From: an uncultured Lentisphaeria bacterium
GTDB lineage: Bacteria; Verrucomicrobiota; Lentisphaeria; Victivallales; UBA1829
Direction: 5' to 3'
Length of the DNA stretch: 33,257 nucleotides
Assembly: GCA_905211485.1 (NCBI GenBank)
Contig: CAJMAW010000015.1
Coordinates: 1 to 33,257, forward strand
Part shown: positions 1 through 7,881 of the stretch, piece by piece
Position numbering within the stretch: the stretch's first letter is position 1
How the letters are laid out: every line of letters starts with the position of its first letter
The notes under the pieces: generated by a model
The model's input: only the letters and a program-made list of their open reading frames with translations
What the model was told of the DNA's origin: nothing
Database searches by the model: none
Translations under genes and position numbers: made by a program

Positions 1-659
1 CTATATGTTGTATTTGAACTAACAGAAGATTGTTTTGTTGAATTAAACACCTCACCTACATGTCTAAAGTGTTCAACTTTTTCGTATATATCTTTATCTG
101 AAGTAACAATTGCTCCACCTTCACCAATTCTTAACATTTTAGTATCATTAAAACTATAGCATCCTATTTTACCAAAAGTTCCAGCATATTTTCCATTTCC
201 TTTTGTACCAAATGCTTGAGCCACATCTTCTATTAATATAATATTATTTTCTTCACACATTTTTTTTACTTCTTCAATATTTAATGGCATACCATATAGA
301 TAACATGCTAATAAAAATTTTGTATTAGATGTAATTAATTTTTTTATACTATCTAAATTGTAATAATAAGAATTTGGTTCAAAATCAAACACTTTAATTT
401 TTCCCCCACTCATTAGTATTGGATATATTGATGATGCATGAGTTAAATTTGGTACAATAACTTCATCACCACACTCTATTCCTAAAACTTGAAATGCAGT
501 ATAAATAGATAATGTGCAGTTTGGCAATGCAATAGCATATGGTACATTCAAATATTTAGATAATTTTTGTTCAAAATTACTAACTGTATTTCCTACAAAA
601 ATACTAGAATCACTATTTTCTAAGCATTCTAAGGCACTTTTCTTCTCTTCTTCAGAGTT
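1..659 (-). CDS. DegT/DnrJ/EryC1/StrS-family PLP aminotransferase, partial at both ends
   Basis: An open minus-strand frame of about 219 residues runs off the left edge of the window. It has no start codon before the base composition changes near 655. Family members transfer an amino group to keto-sugar nucleotides in surface polysaccharide or antibiotic sugar synthesis. Visible landmarks are GDEVIVPNLTH (about residues 64-74), IEDVAQAFG (144-152, the cofactor-binding Asp region) and GCYSFNDTKMLRIGEGG (166-182), whose Lys174 should be the PLP lysine. The visible N-terminus (NSEEEKKSALECLE) begins roughly 10-20 residues into a normal protein, so the start was lost at the break, and the C-terminal third lies outside the window. 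Codons are strongly A/T-ending, unlike every other gene here. It may be a foreign island edge or a mis-joined contig. The exact family member cannot be named. Confidence 0.85.
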
Positions 660-2505
660 CTTTCGGGAGGAGGGAGGAAAAATCGGATTCGCGGAATACA
701 ACAGCTTCAAACACGGTGAATTCGGCCCCTTCGCGCCAGTCATCTGCTTTCAGTCCGGCCTTCATCGCCAGATGCGTCAGGGTTTCTTCGAGAGTCCAGC
801 CCTGCTCCGGCGCAACCTGCGGGAGGAAAACCGCCGAACGCCCGTATTTGGAAAGCGTCATGCCGTGTCTGCCGATTTCGATCTCTTTGTAACTTTTCAC
901 CGGCCTCGGAGGCGTGAGCGCGGAAATTTCAATTTCAATTTCTGAAAGTTCTCCCGGGGAAAGCGGCGGAAAACGCGGATCCCGGAACGCCGCATCCACC
1001 GCACGCGCCGCCACAGCCTCATACAAGGGACGGAAGGGCTCAATTTCTCCGATACAGCCCCGCAGCATTCCGTTTGAACGCATCTGAAGGGTCACGAACG
1101 CACCCGTTTTTTTCCGCATGGCAGGGGAAAGCGCGTCCGGGGAGGAAAGGAGTTCTTCGGGAGAAGAGATGCCGTCCGCACGGCGGAAAGAGAAGAGGGA
1201 ACGGCCGCTTTTCAAGCTCCGCACAATCGCCCGCCGCGCAATGCGGAGAAGTTCCAGACGATCCTTCGATGTCAGGAACTCTTCCTTTTTCTTCTGTGTT
1301 TCCTTCTTCCAGTCGGCATATCCGGCGGCGCTCAGGTAACAGACAAAGCGGGAAAAGTCGCCGCTTTCATCAGAGGAAGTCGCATAATGCAGAAGTTCCA
1401 TTTCCGTTCCGGGGGGAATCAGACTCAGCATCAGGGCGAGGGGATTTTTCCCGCAGATGGTGGCCCCGGTTTCCTCCATAAATTTCAGAAACTGGACCAG
1501 ACTGCCGTCCCGGATCCGTTCAAACGCGCTTCTGTCCAGCTTTTCCACAGAGTTCCGGACGTCCCTGCGGAAAGGACAGTACGCAAAGTCCGCTCCGTAA
1601 TGCGTGAAGTCCGAACTGATCACAAGCAGGGTCCGTTCATCGAGCAGCGGCCGCAGAAGCGCCGCGAACGTTTCCAGAGCCGGACCATCCAGTTCCCCGA
1701 CAATCACGGGAATCATTTCAAATCCTCTCCGAAGCGCATACTGCAGAAACGGATACTGTATCTGGGCCGCATGTTCCGCAAGATGAACCCGGTCGCTGAC
1801 AAGAAGGGAGCATTCTCCGTTTCCTTCCCGTATTTCCGGAGCGTTTACCAGCATGTCCATGCCCTCCCGGTCGAAGGGCAGCACTCCGAGCGGCGTGGAA
1901 GCCGCATCCCCCGCAGGAATGCAGAGACTGTTCCGCAGATACGCGTGATGGGACGGTGCCAGCACAATCACCCTCCGGAAAAGCGCATCTTCCACCATCC
2001 TGATCCCGTACGCCGCGGTTTTGCCTGACCACTCATACCCCGCATGCGGAAGAATCAGGATATTCGGTACGGGAGTCCTTTTCCCGCAGGAAGGTTCCAC
2101 TCCTCCCCTGCTCTCCTCCTTGTTTCCCGGCGAAAAAGAAGGAGGAGGAGGAAGCGCCTCCAGATACGAGGCAATCCGGGAAAGAAGCGCTTCTTTCGTT
2201 CCGGGATACCAGGATCCCGCAATGGAACTTGGCAGCACCCGGACGGACGAATTTTTTTCTGCTTGTCTTGTCATAGTCTCATCTCCCTTCAACACCTCTC
2301 TTCCGCCGGGGAAGGAGCGTGGGGACTGGGAATGCAGCTGCGCCGCCGCGGCGGCTGAGTTCAAATAATTCCCTACACTGCTTTCCTCTTCCCCGGCAGA
2401 GGAAAGGAAACGGATTCCTGTCATGCAGAATGCAAATGAAACAACGGCGGCAGAAAGCCCTGCGGGGAAAAGAAACCACAGAGCTTTCCTTTTCCATGTT
2501 TTCAT
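652..2505 (-). CDS. Memo-AMMECR1 fusion (AmmeMemoRadiSam system proteins B and A), membrane-anchored
   Basis: The protein of 617 residues joins two domains that are usually separate. Residues ~90-400 are a Memo-like domain with PHAGY (His154), APSHH (186-187), SSDFTHYG (His302) and TICG (Cys351), the positions expected for its metal/active-site pocket. Residues ~415-610 are an AMMECR1 domain with the signature LRGCIG (481-486). The biochemical role of the AmmeMemoRadiSam set is not established; a radical SAM partner normally goes with it and is not in this window. Residues 1-35 (basic KTWKRK, then a hydrophobic stretch) look like a signal anchor. A second start, Met78 at 2274, lies just before the Memo domain and has an AAGGGAG ribosome site; the upstream ATG also has an AAAGGAAA site, so a cytoplasmic form is possible. 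The stop sits at the composition break, but the AMMECR1 domain appears complete. Confidence 0.85.
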   Translation of the reverse strand: MKTWKRKALWFLFPAGLSAAVVSFAFCMTGIRFLSSAGEEESSVGNYLNSAAAAAQLHSQSPRSFPGGREVLKGDETMTRQAEKNSSVRVLPSSIAGSWYPGTKEALLSRIASYLEALPPPPSFSPGNKEESRGGVEPSCGKRTPVPNILILPHAGYEWSGKTAAYGIRMVEDALFRRVIVLAPSHHAYLRNSLCIPAGDAASTPLGVLPFDREGMDMLVNAPEIREGNGECSLLVSDRVHLAEHAAQIQYPFLQYALRRGFEMIPVIVGELDGPALETFAALLRPLLDERTLLVISSDFTHYGADFAYCPFRRDVRNSVEKLDRSAFERIRDGSLVQFLKFMEETGATICGKNPLALMLSLIPPGTEMELLHYATSSDESGDFSRFVCYLSAAGYADWKKETQKKKEEFLTSKDRLELLRIARRAIVRSLKSGRSLFSFRRADGISSPEELLSSPDALSPAMRKKTGAFVTLQMRSNGMLRGCIGEIEPFRPLYEAVAARAVDAAFRDPRFPPLSPGELSEIEIEISALTPPRPVKSYKEIEIGRHGMTLSKYGRSAVFLPQVAPEQGWTLEETLTHLAMKAGLKADDWREGAEFTVFEAVVFRESDFSSLLPKEL

Positions 2506-2548
2506 GAATTTCCTTTCTGTCCGCGCTCCTTTTTTCCGGAGGTGTTTT

Positions 2549-3475
2549 TCATTCCCAGAAGAGCCTGGCGGCGAAAGCCTTCAGATCCACGACCCCGGCA
2601 AGGGTGCCGTCGGGGGAGGCGACGATGAGTTTCTGGAGTTTATTCATCAGAAAAAGTTTGGTCAGCTGGACTGCGGGAATGTCCTCCTCGACTGTAATGA
2701 ACTCCTCGCGCATGAAATCGGCCACCTTGGTTTCGTCGGCGGTCTGGAGAACTTCGGAGAACGGCTGGAAACGGTAGACGGAGGAAAGATCATCGAGCCA
2801 GAGAAGGTGTTCGGGAAGACTGAATTTCAGCAGGTCGGAAAGAGAGACGACTCCGCGCAGGAAACGTTCGTCGTCGATCACGGGGATTTCATCGTTTTTG
2901 GTCGTGGCGAAGACTTCGATGGCTTCACCGAGGGTGTTGTTTTCCAGCAATGTCACAGGGGAACGGTCCATCACGTCTCTTGCGCGCAGGAACTGGGGAA
3001 TCTCGACACTCGAGGCATTGAAGTAATTCATGACGGAATGCGGATTCGCCAGCGCCGCCACTTCGTCCACCACTTTCGGATTCCCGAAGTCGCGCGCCAG
3101 CGCCGCAAGCACCTGAAGATGAAGTCCGGGATCATCCGCCGGAGTCAGCATCAGCACCACGACTTTCACCGACGGCATCCCGGGGAATCCGAAATCAATT
3201 CCTTTTTCCGATGTCGCCATTGCCACCGTCAGGCGGTCCACGCACGTCATCCTCGCATGCGGCACCGCCAGACCGGAGGCTATCACGGTGGGCATCAGTT
3301 TCTCCCGAAGCATGACGTCTTCCGCTATCGCCTGCGCATCAAATCCCGCTGTATTGTGCGCCAGAAGCCTCGACAGCTCCGCTATCACTTCCCGTGACGA
3401 CGACGCCTTCGTCCCGCATATGATATTCCCTTCCGCAAGAAAATGATAAAATCGAGGGTTGACCTGTGCGTTCAT
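2549..3475 (-). CDS. PTS EIIA type-2 (nitrogen/fructose-type) domain fused to two CBS domains
   Basis: The protein has 308 residues counted from the ATG preceded by GGAGGAGAGC, a strong ribosome site; a frame start 36 bases further upstream lacks support. Residues ~10-150 match a PTS EIIA type-2 domain, with LAVPHARM giving His73 as the expected phosphorylation site. Residues ~160-215 and ~245-300 form a CBS pair (RARDVMDRSPVTLLE..., KVADFMREEFITVEE...). EIIA domains accept phosphate from HPr-like proteins, and CBS pairs bind adenine nucleotides, so this is probably a regulatory sensor linking phosphotransfer and energy state. No sugar permease (EIIB/EIIC) gene is adjacent. It lies 43 bases from the Memo-AMMECR1 gene in the same direction and may be co-transcribed with it. 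The target is unknown. Confidence 0.85.
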   Translation of the reverse strand: MNAQVNPRFYHFLAEGNIICGTKASSSREVIAELSRLLAHNTAGFDAQAIAEDVMLREKLMPTVIASGLAVPHARMTCVDRLTVAMATSEKGIDFGFPGMPSVKVVVLMLTPADDPGLHLQVLAALARDFGNPKVVDEVAALANPHSVMNYFNASSVEIPQFLRARDVMDRSPVTLLENNTLGEAIEVFATTKNDEIPVIDDERFLRGVVSLSDLLKFSLPEHLLWLDDLSSVYRFQPFSEVLQTADETKVADFMREEFITVEEDIPAVQLTKLFLMNKLQKLIVASPDGTLAGVVDLKAFAARLFWE

Positions 3476-4014
3476 GCTCTCCTCCGTCCTGTCTGTTGTG
3501 ACTCTCTGCATGCGGACAATGGCTTTTATCCTCTCACGCTCTTTCTTCTCCTTGCCGCCCCCGGCCCGTTATAACAATAGGCCCCCCTCTCTCAAAACAC
3601 AAGCCGTCCCCTCAAAGAAAGCGCAAGAAAAAATCCGCAAAAGCAGGACTGCTGAAAAAGCATCTGCCAGAATAAATCCAAAGAGAAAATCAGAAGAAAA
3701 ATCGGAAGAAAAAACTGAAAAAAACTGGAAGGGGGAAATCGTCCCTGCTCCTCCTCCGCCAGCCCCGTTGTTCTCCCGGGCAAGTCTCCCGCATGCCATG
3801 AAATAAGGAGGAAAACTGAGAGGAAAAAACTGAGGGGAAGACTCTGCTGAAAACAGAAAAATCCCGGAGAGGAAGGATGATGATGAGCAAAAGCTTCACT
3901 CCGCTTCCTCTCCGGGAATCCGTGACATCCCCCTGCGGGGAAGGGAGGAATGGGCCTTTCCCTTCCGGACGGGAGATTTCAGAGACAGCACTCTGCTTAC
4001 CTGCGGCTGTCTCC
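3476..4014. other. intergenic region, 539 bases
   Basis: No credible gene is seen. The half nearest the EIIA-CBS gene (3600-3740) is strongly A/G-rich on the plus strand with imperfect repeats of AGAAGAAAAA type. The other half carries the strong inverted repeat annotated separately as the terminator of the ribonucleotide reductase genes. Open frames here have low-complexity sequence and no ribosome sites. Confidence 0.6.
3857..3918 (-). terminator. intrinsic terminator of the nrdD genes
   Basis: Positions 3862-3875 and 3904-3917 are a perfect 14-base inverted repeat (TCCCGGAGAGGAAG and its complement). On the minus strand the hairpin is followed at once by five T residues, then CTGTTTT. It lies about 100 bases after the stop of the small glycyl-radical gene, the expected place to end an nrdD transcript. 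The loop is long, 28 bases. Confidence 0.85.
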
Positions 4015-4176
4015 TCAGGCCACAGACTGCTTCCCGCAGTCGCAGACGGCATTTTCCACAGCGTAGGTTTTGCGGTCCTTGAATTCCTCGCGTTTGCCTT
4101 TGTTCCAGTTTTTCACCGGGCGATGATATCCCACGACTCTGCTGTAGACTTCTGTTTCTGCTCCGCACTTTGCCAT
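4015..4176 (-). CDS. nrdD: separate glycyl-radical domain of anaerobic ribonucleotide reductase (53 residues)
   Basis: This small gene encodes the C-terminal radical domain normally fused to NrdD. The sequence MAKCGAETEVYSRVVGYH (first 18 residues), followed by RPVKNWNKGKREEFKDRKTY, matches the NrdD end, where the Gly of RVVGY (Gly16 here) would carry the stored radical installed by the NrdG activase. It ends with CDCG (Cys45, Cys47). The ATG is preceded by GGAG at nine bases, so it has its own ribosome site, and it starts 193 bases after the stop of the main nrdD gene, which lacks any such motif. Its CGAETE repeats the CGQETE found just before the large subunit's end. The strong terminator follows. 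It must associate in trans with the large subunit for the reductase to work. Alternative: a spare-part radical protein, as GrcA is for pyruvate formate-lyase, but no intact NrdD is present here. Confidence 0.88.
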   Translation of the reverse strand: MAKCGAETEVYSRVVGYHRPVKNWNKGKREEFKDRKTYAVENAVCDCGKQSVA

Positions 4177-4369
4177 TTTCTGTTTCTCCGTTTTGATGAT
4201 TTGATCTGAAAGTTTTGATGAAAGGGGAATGTTTCCGGGGGATTATGAAAACGACTCTCCGAAAACAACTCCCGATGAATTTTATTCAGTAACAGGTGCT
4301 TCCGCCCGCTCCGCCCGGTCCGCCGAAGGGGTCGGAAACCGGAGAGAGGAGGACTGGGAGGGCTGTTCG

Positions 4370-6412
4370 TCAGACGAGTTTGAAGTTTTTCTCCTGTGTT
4401 TCCGTTTCCTGCCCGCATTCATAAGGACAGGTGGGATGGTTGCCGGGAATGTATCCGTGAATGGGACAGATGCTGAAGGTCGGCGTGATCGTGAAATACG
4501 GGATCCTGTAATTTGTCGCGATCCTTCTGACGAGGGAGGCGACTTGAACGGGATCGTTGATTTTCTCGCCGATGAAACTGTGGAAAACGGTTCCGCCCGT
4601 ATATTTTGCCTGCAGAGGCTCCTGGAGATCAAGCGCCTCGAAGAGGTCATCGGTGTATCCGACCGGGAGCTGGGAGGAATTGGTATAGTACGGCTCGGTG
4701 TCTCCGGCGCAGATGATGTCCAGATATTTTTTCCGGTCGATTCTGGCGAGACGGTAGCTGGTGCCCTCTGCCGGCGTGGCTTCGAGGTTGTAGATATGAC
4801 CGGTCTGGGCCTGATAGTCCTGCAGGCGTTCCCGCATGAAGTCAAGGACTTTCAGGGAGAAATTGCGCCCTTCCTCATCGCAGATGGAGCAGCCGAGGAA
4901 ATTCAGGCAGCACTCGTTGAGACCGACGAGTCCGATGGTGCTGAAATGATTTTTGAGAGTTCCGAGATACGTTCTGGTATACGGCAGCAGATCTCCGTCA
5001 AGATGCTTCTGCACGACTTTCCGCTTGATTTCCAGGGAATCCTTCGCCAGGTCCATCAGGGTTCCGAGACGGAGGAAGAATTCCTTTTCGTTTTTGGCGA
5101 GGTAGCCGATCCTGGGCATGTTGATCGTGACCACGCCGATGGATCCGGTCTGTTCGCCCGCGCCGAAGAGTCCGCCGGTTTTGTTGCGCAGTTCGCGGAT
5201 GTCCATCTGGAGACGGCAGCACATGCTGCGGACATCTCCGGGACGCAGATCGCTCTTGATGAAATTCTGGAAATAGGGGATGCCGTATTTGCCAGTGACT
5301 TCAAAAAGGAGTCTGGCGTTGTCGCTGTCCCAGTTGAAATCTTTGGTGATGTTGTAGGTGGGGATCGGGAAGGTGAAAATGCGTCCGTCGCTGTCGCCGT
5401 TGCTCATGACTTCGAGGAAGGCCTTGTTGATGAGATCCATTTCCTCCTGGTATTCGCGGTAGTAGCGGCCTTCCTGGAGTTTGCCGCCGATAATGACGGG
5501 ACTGTCTGCAAGGTCTTCGGGCACCACCCAGTCGAAAGTCAGATTGGTGAAAGGGGTCTGCCCCCAGCGGCTCGCAATGTTCAGACCGAAGACGAAGGAC
5601 TGGATATTCTGCTTGATTTCCTTGTATCTGAGTCCGTCCTCCCGGACAAAGGGCGCGAGAAACGTGTCGAAGGAGCTGAAGGCCTGTGCCCCGGCCCATT
5701 CGGTCTGGAGCGTGCAGAGAAAGTTGACGATCTGCCCGAGCGCGGTGTCAAAATGTTTGGCGGGGCTGGCGCTCGCGCGCCCTTCCCTTCCGCGGAACCC
5801 TTCCATGAGCAGCTGCCGCAGACTCCATCCCGCACAGTATCCGACAATTCCGCAGGAAAGATCATGCAGATGGAAATCCCCGCCCGTATGCGCATCGGCA
5901 ATCTCCTTCGGATACATGTTCGACAGCGAGTAGTTCGCAATGACCGTTCCGCTCACATGATTGAGAAGACTCGCATAGGAATATCCCGCGTTGGAATTTT
6001 CATTGACCCGCCAGTCCTCCCGGTCTATGTACGACGCAACGAGTTCCTGAACGTCCATCATCAAATGCTTGCCTTCGCGGATCTTCGCATGCTGTGCGCG
6101 GTAGAGAATGAAGGACTTCGCCGCCTTGGAGAGTCCGCGGCGGATAAAAGACTGTTCCACAAGATCCTGGATCAGTTCGATATCCGGCGTCTCCTCCTCG
6201 CCGAGTCCCATTTCCTCCAGTTCATGCAGCACGTCCTTCATGATCGTCGCGGCGAGTTTTTCATTTGCCGTCCCCGCGGCTTTCAGCGCTTTCGACGCCG
6301 CCAGCGTGATGCGTTCCGGTTCAAACGGGACTATCCGTCCGTCTCTTTTCCTGATATCCCGGCAAGGCAGTTTGCTACCCATTGCTTCTGATTTTCCTTT
6401 ATCCTTTGTCAT
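4370..6412 (-). CDS. nrdD: anaerobic ribonucleoside-triphosphate reductase, large catalytic part
   Basis: Class III ribonucleotide reductase makes deoxynucleotides from ribonucleoside triphosphates without oxygen. About 680 residues are encoded. The N-terminal ~100 residues form an ATP-cone allosteric domain (RKRDGRIVPFEPERI). GLNECC near residue 500 should hold the thiyl-radical cysteine. The end (ICPIHGY, then TCPYECG) carries the first cysteines of the C-terminal zinc site, but the frame stops at NFKLV before the glycyl-radical motif; that motif is on the separate downstream gene. No NrdG activase is in the window. The start is uncertain: ATG at 6412 and ATG at 6382 both precede the ATP cone, a GTG at 6445 is possible, and only 6382 has a weak AAAGGA upstream. 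Confidence 0.93.
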   Translation of the reverse strand: MTKDKGKSEAMGSKLPCRDIRKRDGRIVPFEPERITLAASKALKAAGTANEKLAATIMKDVLHELEEMGLGEEETPDIELIQDLVEQSFIRRGLSKAAKSFILYRAQHAKIREGKHLMMDVQELVASYIDREDWRVNENSNAGYSYASLLNHVSGTVIANYSLSNMYPKEIADAHTGGDFHLHDLSCGIVGYCAGWSLRQLLMEGFRGREGRASASPAKHFDTALGQIVNFLCTLQTEWAGAQAFSSFDTFLAPFVREDGLRYKEIKQNIQSFVFGLNIASRWGQTPFTNLTFDWVVPEDLADSPVIIGGKLQEGRYYREYQEEMDLINKAFLEVMSNGDSDGRIFTFPIPTYNITKDFNWDSDNARLLFEVTGKYGIPYFQNFIKSDLRPGDVRSMCCRLQMDIRELRNKTGGLFGAGEQTGSIGVVTINMPRIGYLAKNEKEFFLRLGTLMDLAKDSLEIKRKVVQKHLDGDLLPYTRTYLGTLKNHFSTIGLVGLNECCLNFLGCSICDEEGRNFSLKVLDFMRERLQDYQAQTGHIYNLEATPAEGTSYRLARIDRKKYLDIICAGDTEPYYTNSSQLPVGYTDDLFEALDLQEPLQAKYTGGTVFHSFIGEKINDPVQVASLVRRIATNYRIPYFTITPTFSICPIHGYIPGNHPTCPYECGQETETQEKNFKLV

Positions 6413-6813
6413 GGTTCTGTGTTTAAGAAATTCTGGACACGGCACAATGCAGGAGGACGGCTCCGGACGGATTGCTCCATCTGCTGCTTTTCACGCCCCC
6501 CTCTCACTCACTCACGCTTTTCCTCTCTCTTTCTCTGCGGAGAGAAAGAAAAAAAACGTCTCCGCAACCGTTCCCATTTCGGATACAATAACACAGGATC
6601 TTGTGATAGCAAGTCATTCTTCAAACAAGATATGATATTTTTTGATTTTTCCTCTCCGGCCAGTGAGAAGAAAAGCCGGATTGCGGAAAGTTCAGAAAAT
6701 TTCAGAAAATTCGTTCCTGAAACCGATGGCAAAAACCCGGTGGAAAGGATATATTAAACTTTTATCCGTCTCGGGACAGTTTCATGAAATGGCTCCAGAA
6801 TCAGAGAGGACTC
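6413..6813. other. divergent intergenic region, about 400 bases
   Basis: This spacer separates nrdD (leftward) from the secreted zinc-ribbon gene (rightward). It holds a leader hairpin for nrdD at 6529-6548 (CTTTCTCT, loop GCGG, AGAGAAAG) and the candidate nrdD promoter and palindrome annotated separately. The part next to the plus-strand gene is A/T-rich with TATATTAA at about 6751, a possible -10 element, without a clear -35. No RNA gene was recognised. Confidence 0.5.
6585..6612 (-). promoter_or_regulatory. candidate nrdD promoter with overlapping palindrome
   Basis: On the minus strand TTGCTA (6607-6612) and TATTGT (6585-6590) are spaced by 16 bases, a passable housekeeping promoter. The spacer holds CACAAGATCCTGTG (6592-6605), a 14-base palindrome with one mismatched pair, placed where a repressor would block polymerase. 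It does not resemble the NrdR box consensus. Both elements are only moderate matches. Confidence 0.35.
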
Positions 6814-7881
6814 ATGACCAGACAGACCGCTTCTCCACTGCTGATGATGCTGATAATAACTCTTGCATCGGGGATCCGGATTCTCCCATCCTCAGCCCTG
6901 GGCGCTGAACTGGATGTTCAGGAACGGGATGCAAAAATCAAAGCGCTCCTGAAGTCCAAGGCTCCTTCGGGTCTTTCCGCCGGGAACACGCCTTACTTGG
7001 TCACGCTTCCGCCGCAGAGGCTGAAGGGATACTGCTGTCCTCTCTGCGGCACACACACATTTTATCCCGCTCCGAACTGGGAAATCGACTTTCTCGAAAT
7101 CCAGAGAACGCAGGTCCGTGAACTCAGGGATCTGGGAATGAACATCTCTCTGGACGAGTCGGAATACTGTGCAAAATGTTCCCAGGCGAAAGAGCTCTTC
7201 CGAACGGAAACGGAACTTTTCACTGTTCTTCCGGATCCGGATCTCCCCGTCAGAACAAAAAGGACAGACTTCCCTTCCCTGCTCTTCTCAGGAAAAAACA
7301 GGAATCCTGCTCTTCCGTCAGTCGAACCGAATCCGGAAAACCGACACAGCAATTGCCGCATTATTCCGGAAGTTCTTTGGACTCAGACTTCTTCTCTGCA
7401 ATCAGCGGCTGCGGCCACTCTCATTCCGTTCCGTCTCTTTGCGGACACGGCGGCGCCTCCTGTCTGGTCCTGCCCGTATGCGGAACTGGAATCCATGCAG
7501 ATTCTTCCCTGTGAGGAAAAAGCGGCCGAGGGGTGGGTATGCATCCAGATGCCATTGCATTGCCCTCCGCTCGAAATTGAGAGAACTCTTCTTCCACTGC
7601 TCATCCTCAGGGATTCCCCCTCACGGCTGCCGGGCGGAAAAAATCCCAGTTTGTACTGGAAAATCGCAATCGGGGACAATTCCTTCCGTGTCCGGATCCA
7701 GAGCAACGACGCTCTCCTTCTGAAAGCCTTCCTGACGGGAAAGGACCGTTTCACTATTCATACCGGAACTGAATTCTCCGTCAAGTCAAAGCTCATGCGC
7801 CTGGAAATTCTTCTCGGAATCCGGGGCCCTGAATGGGCAGACGAATCCCACCCGCACAGGCTCCCTCAGAAGCACGGATAG
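6814..7881 (+). CDS. secreted protein with a four-cysteine zinc ribbon, function unknown
   Basis: I do not recognise this family. The chosen ATG has AGAGGA four bases upstream; an in-frame ATG 30 bases earlier has no good site. From 6814 the protein has 355 residues. Residues 1-30 form a signal peptide (MTRQTASPLLMMLIITLASG, then an Ala-Leu-Gly-Ala type cleavage region). CCPLC followed about 50 residues later by CAKC suggests a structural zinc ribbon. A variable middle and a C-terminal part with regular hydrophobic spacing follow (SLYWKIAIGDNSFRVRIQ). Further cysteines occur in SCPY, LPCEE and HCPP. It stands alone between a divergent nrdD and a convergent Tol-like operon, so neighbours give no hint. 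Confidence 0.65.
   Translation: MTRQTASPLLMMLIITLASGIRILPSSALGAELDVQERDAKIKALLKSKAPSGLSAGNTPYLVTLPPQRLKGYCCPLCGTHTFYPAPNWEIDFLEIQRTQVRELRDLGMNISLDESEYCAKCSQAKELFRTETELFTVLPDPDLPVRTKRTDFPSLLFSGKNRNPALPSVEPNPENRHSNCRIIPEVLWTQTSSLQSAAAATLIPFRLFADTAAPPVWSCPYAELESMQILPCEEKAAEGWVCIQMPLHCPPLEIERTLLPLLILRDSPSRLPGGKNPSLYWKIAIGDNSFRVRIQSNDALLLKAFLTGKDRFTIHTGTEFSVKSKLMRLEILLGIRGPEWADESHPHRLPQKHG

Noticed and set aside
4290..4372. Possible selenocysteine (TGA) read-through of nrdD into a Gly-rich tail (SDPFGGPGGAGGSTCY)
   Set aside because: The tail does not resemble the NrdD radical domain, no selenocysteine hairpin was recognised after the TGA, and the radical domain is found intact on the next gene.
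4229..6391. A 720-codon open frame on the plus strand opposite nrdD
   Set aside because: It mirrors the nrdD codons, has no family match or ribosome site, and the nrdD reading is unambiguous. It is a by-product of GC-rich codon use.
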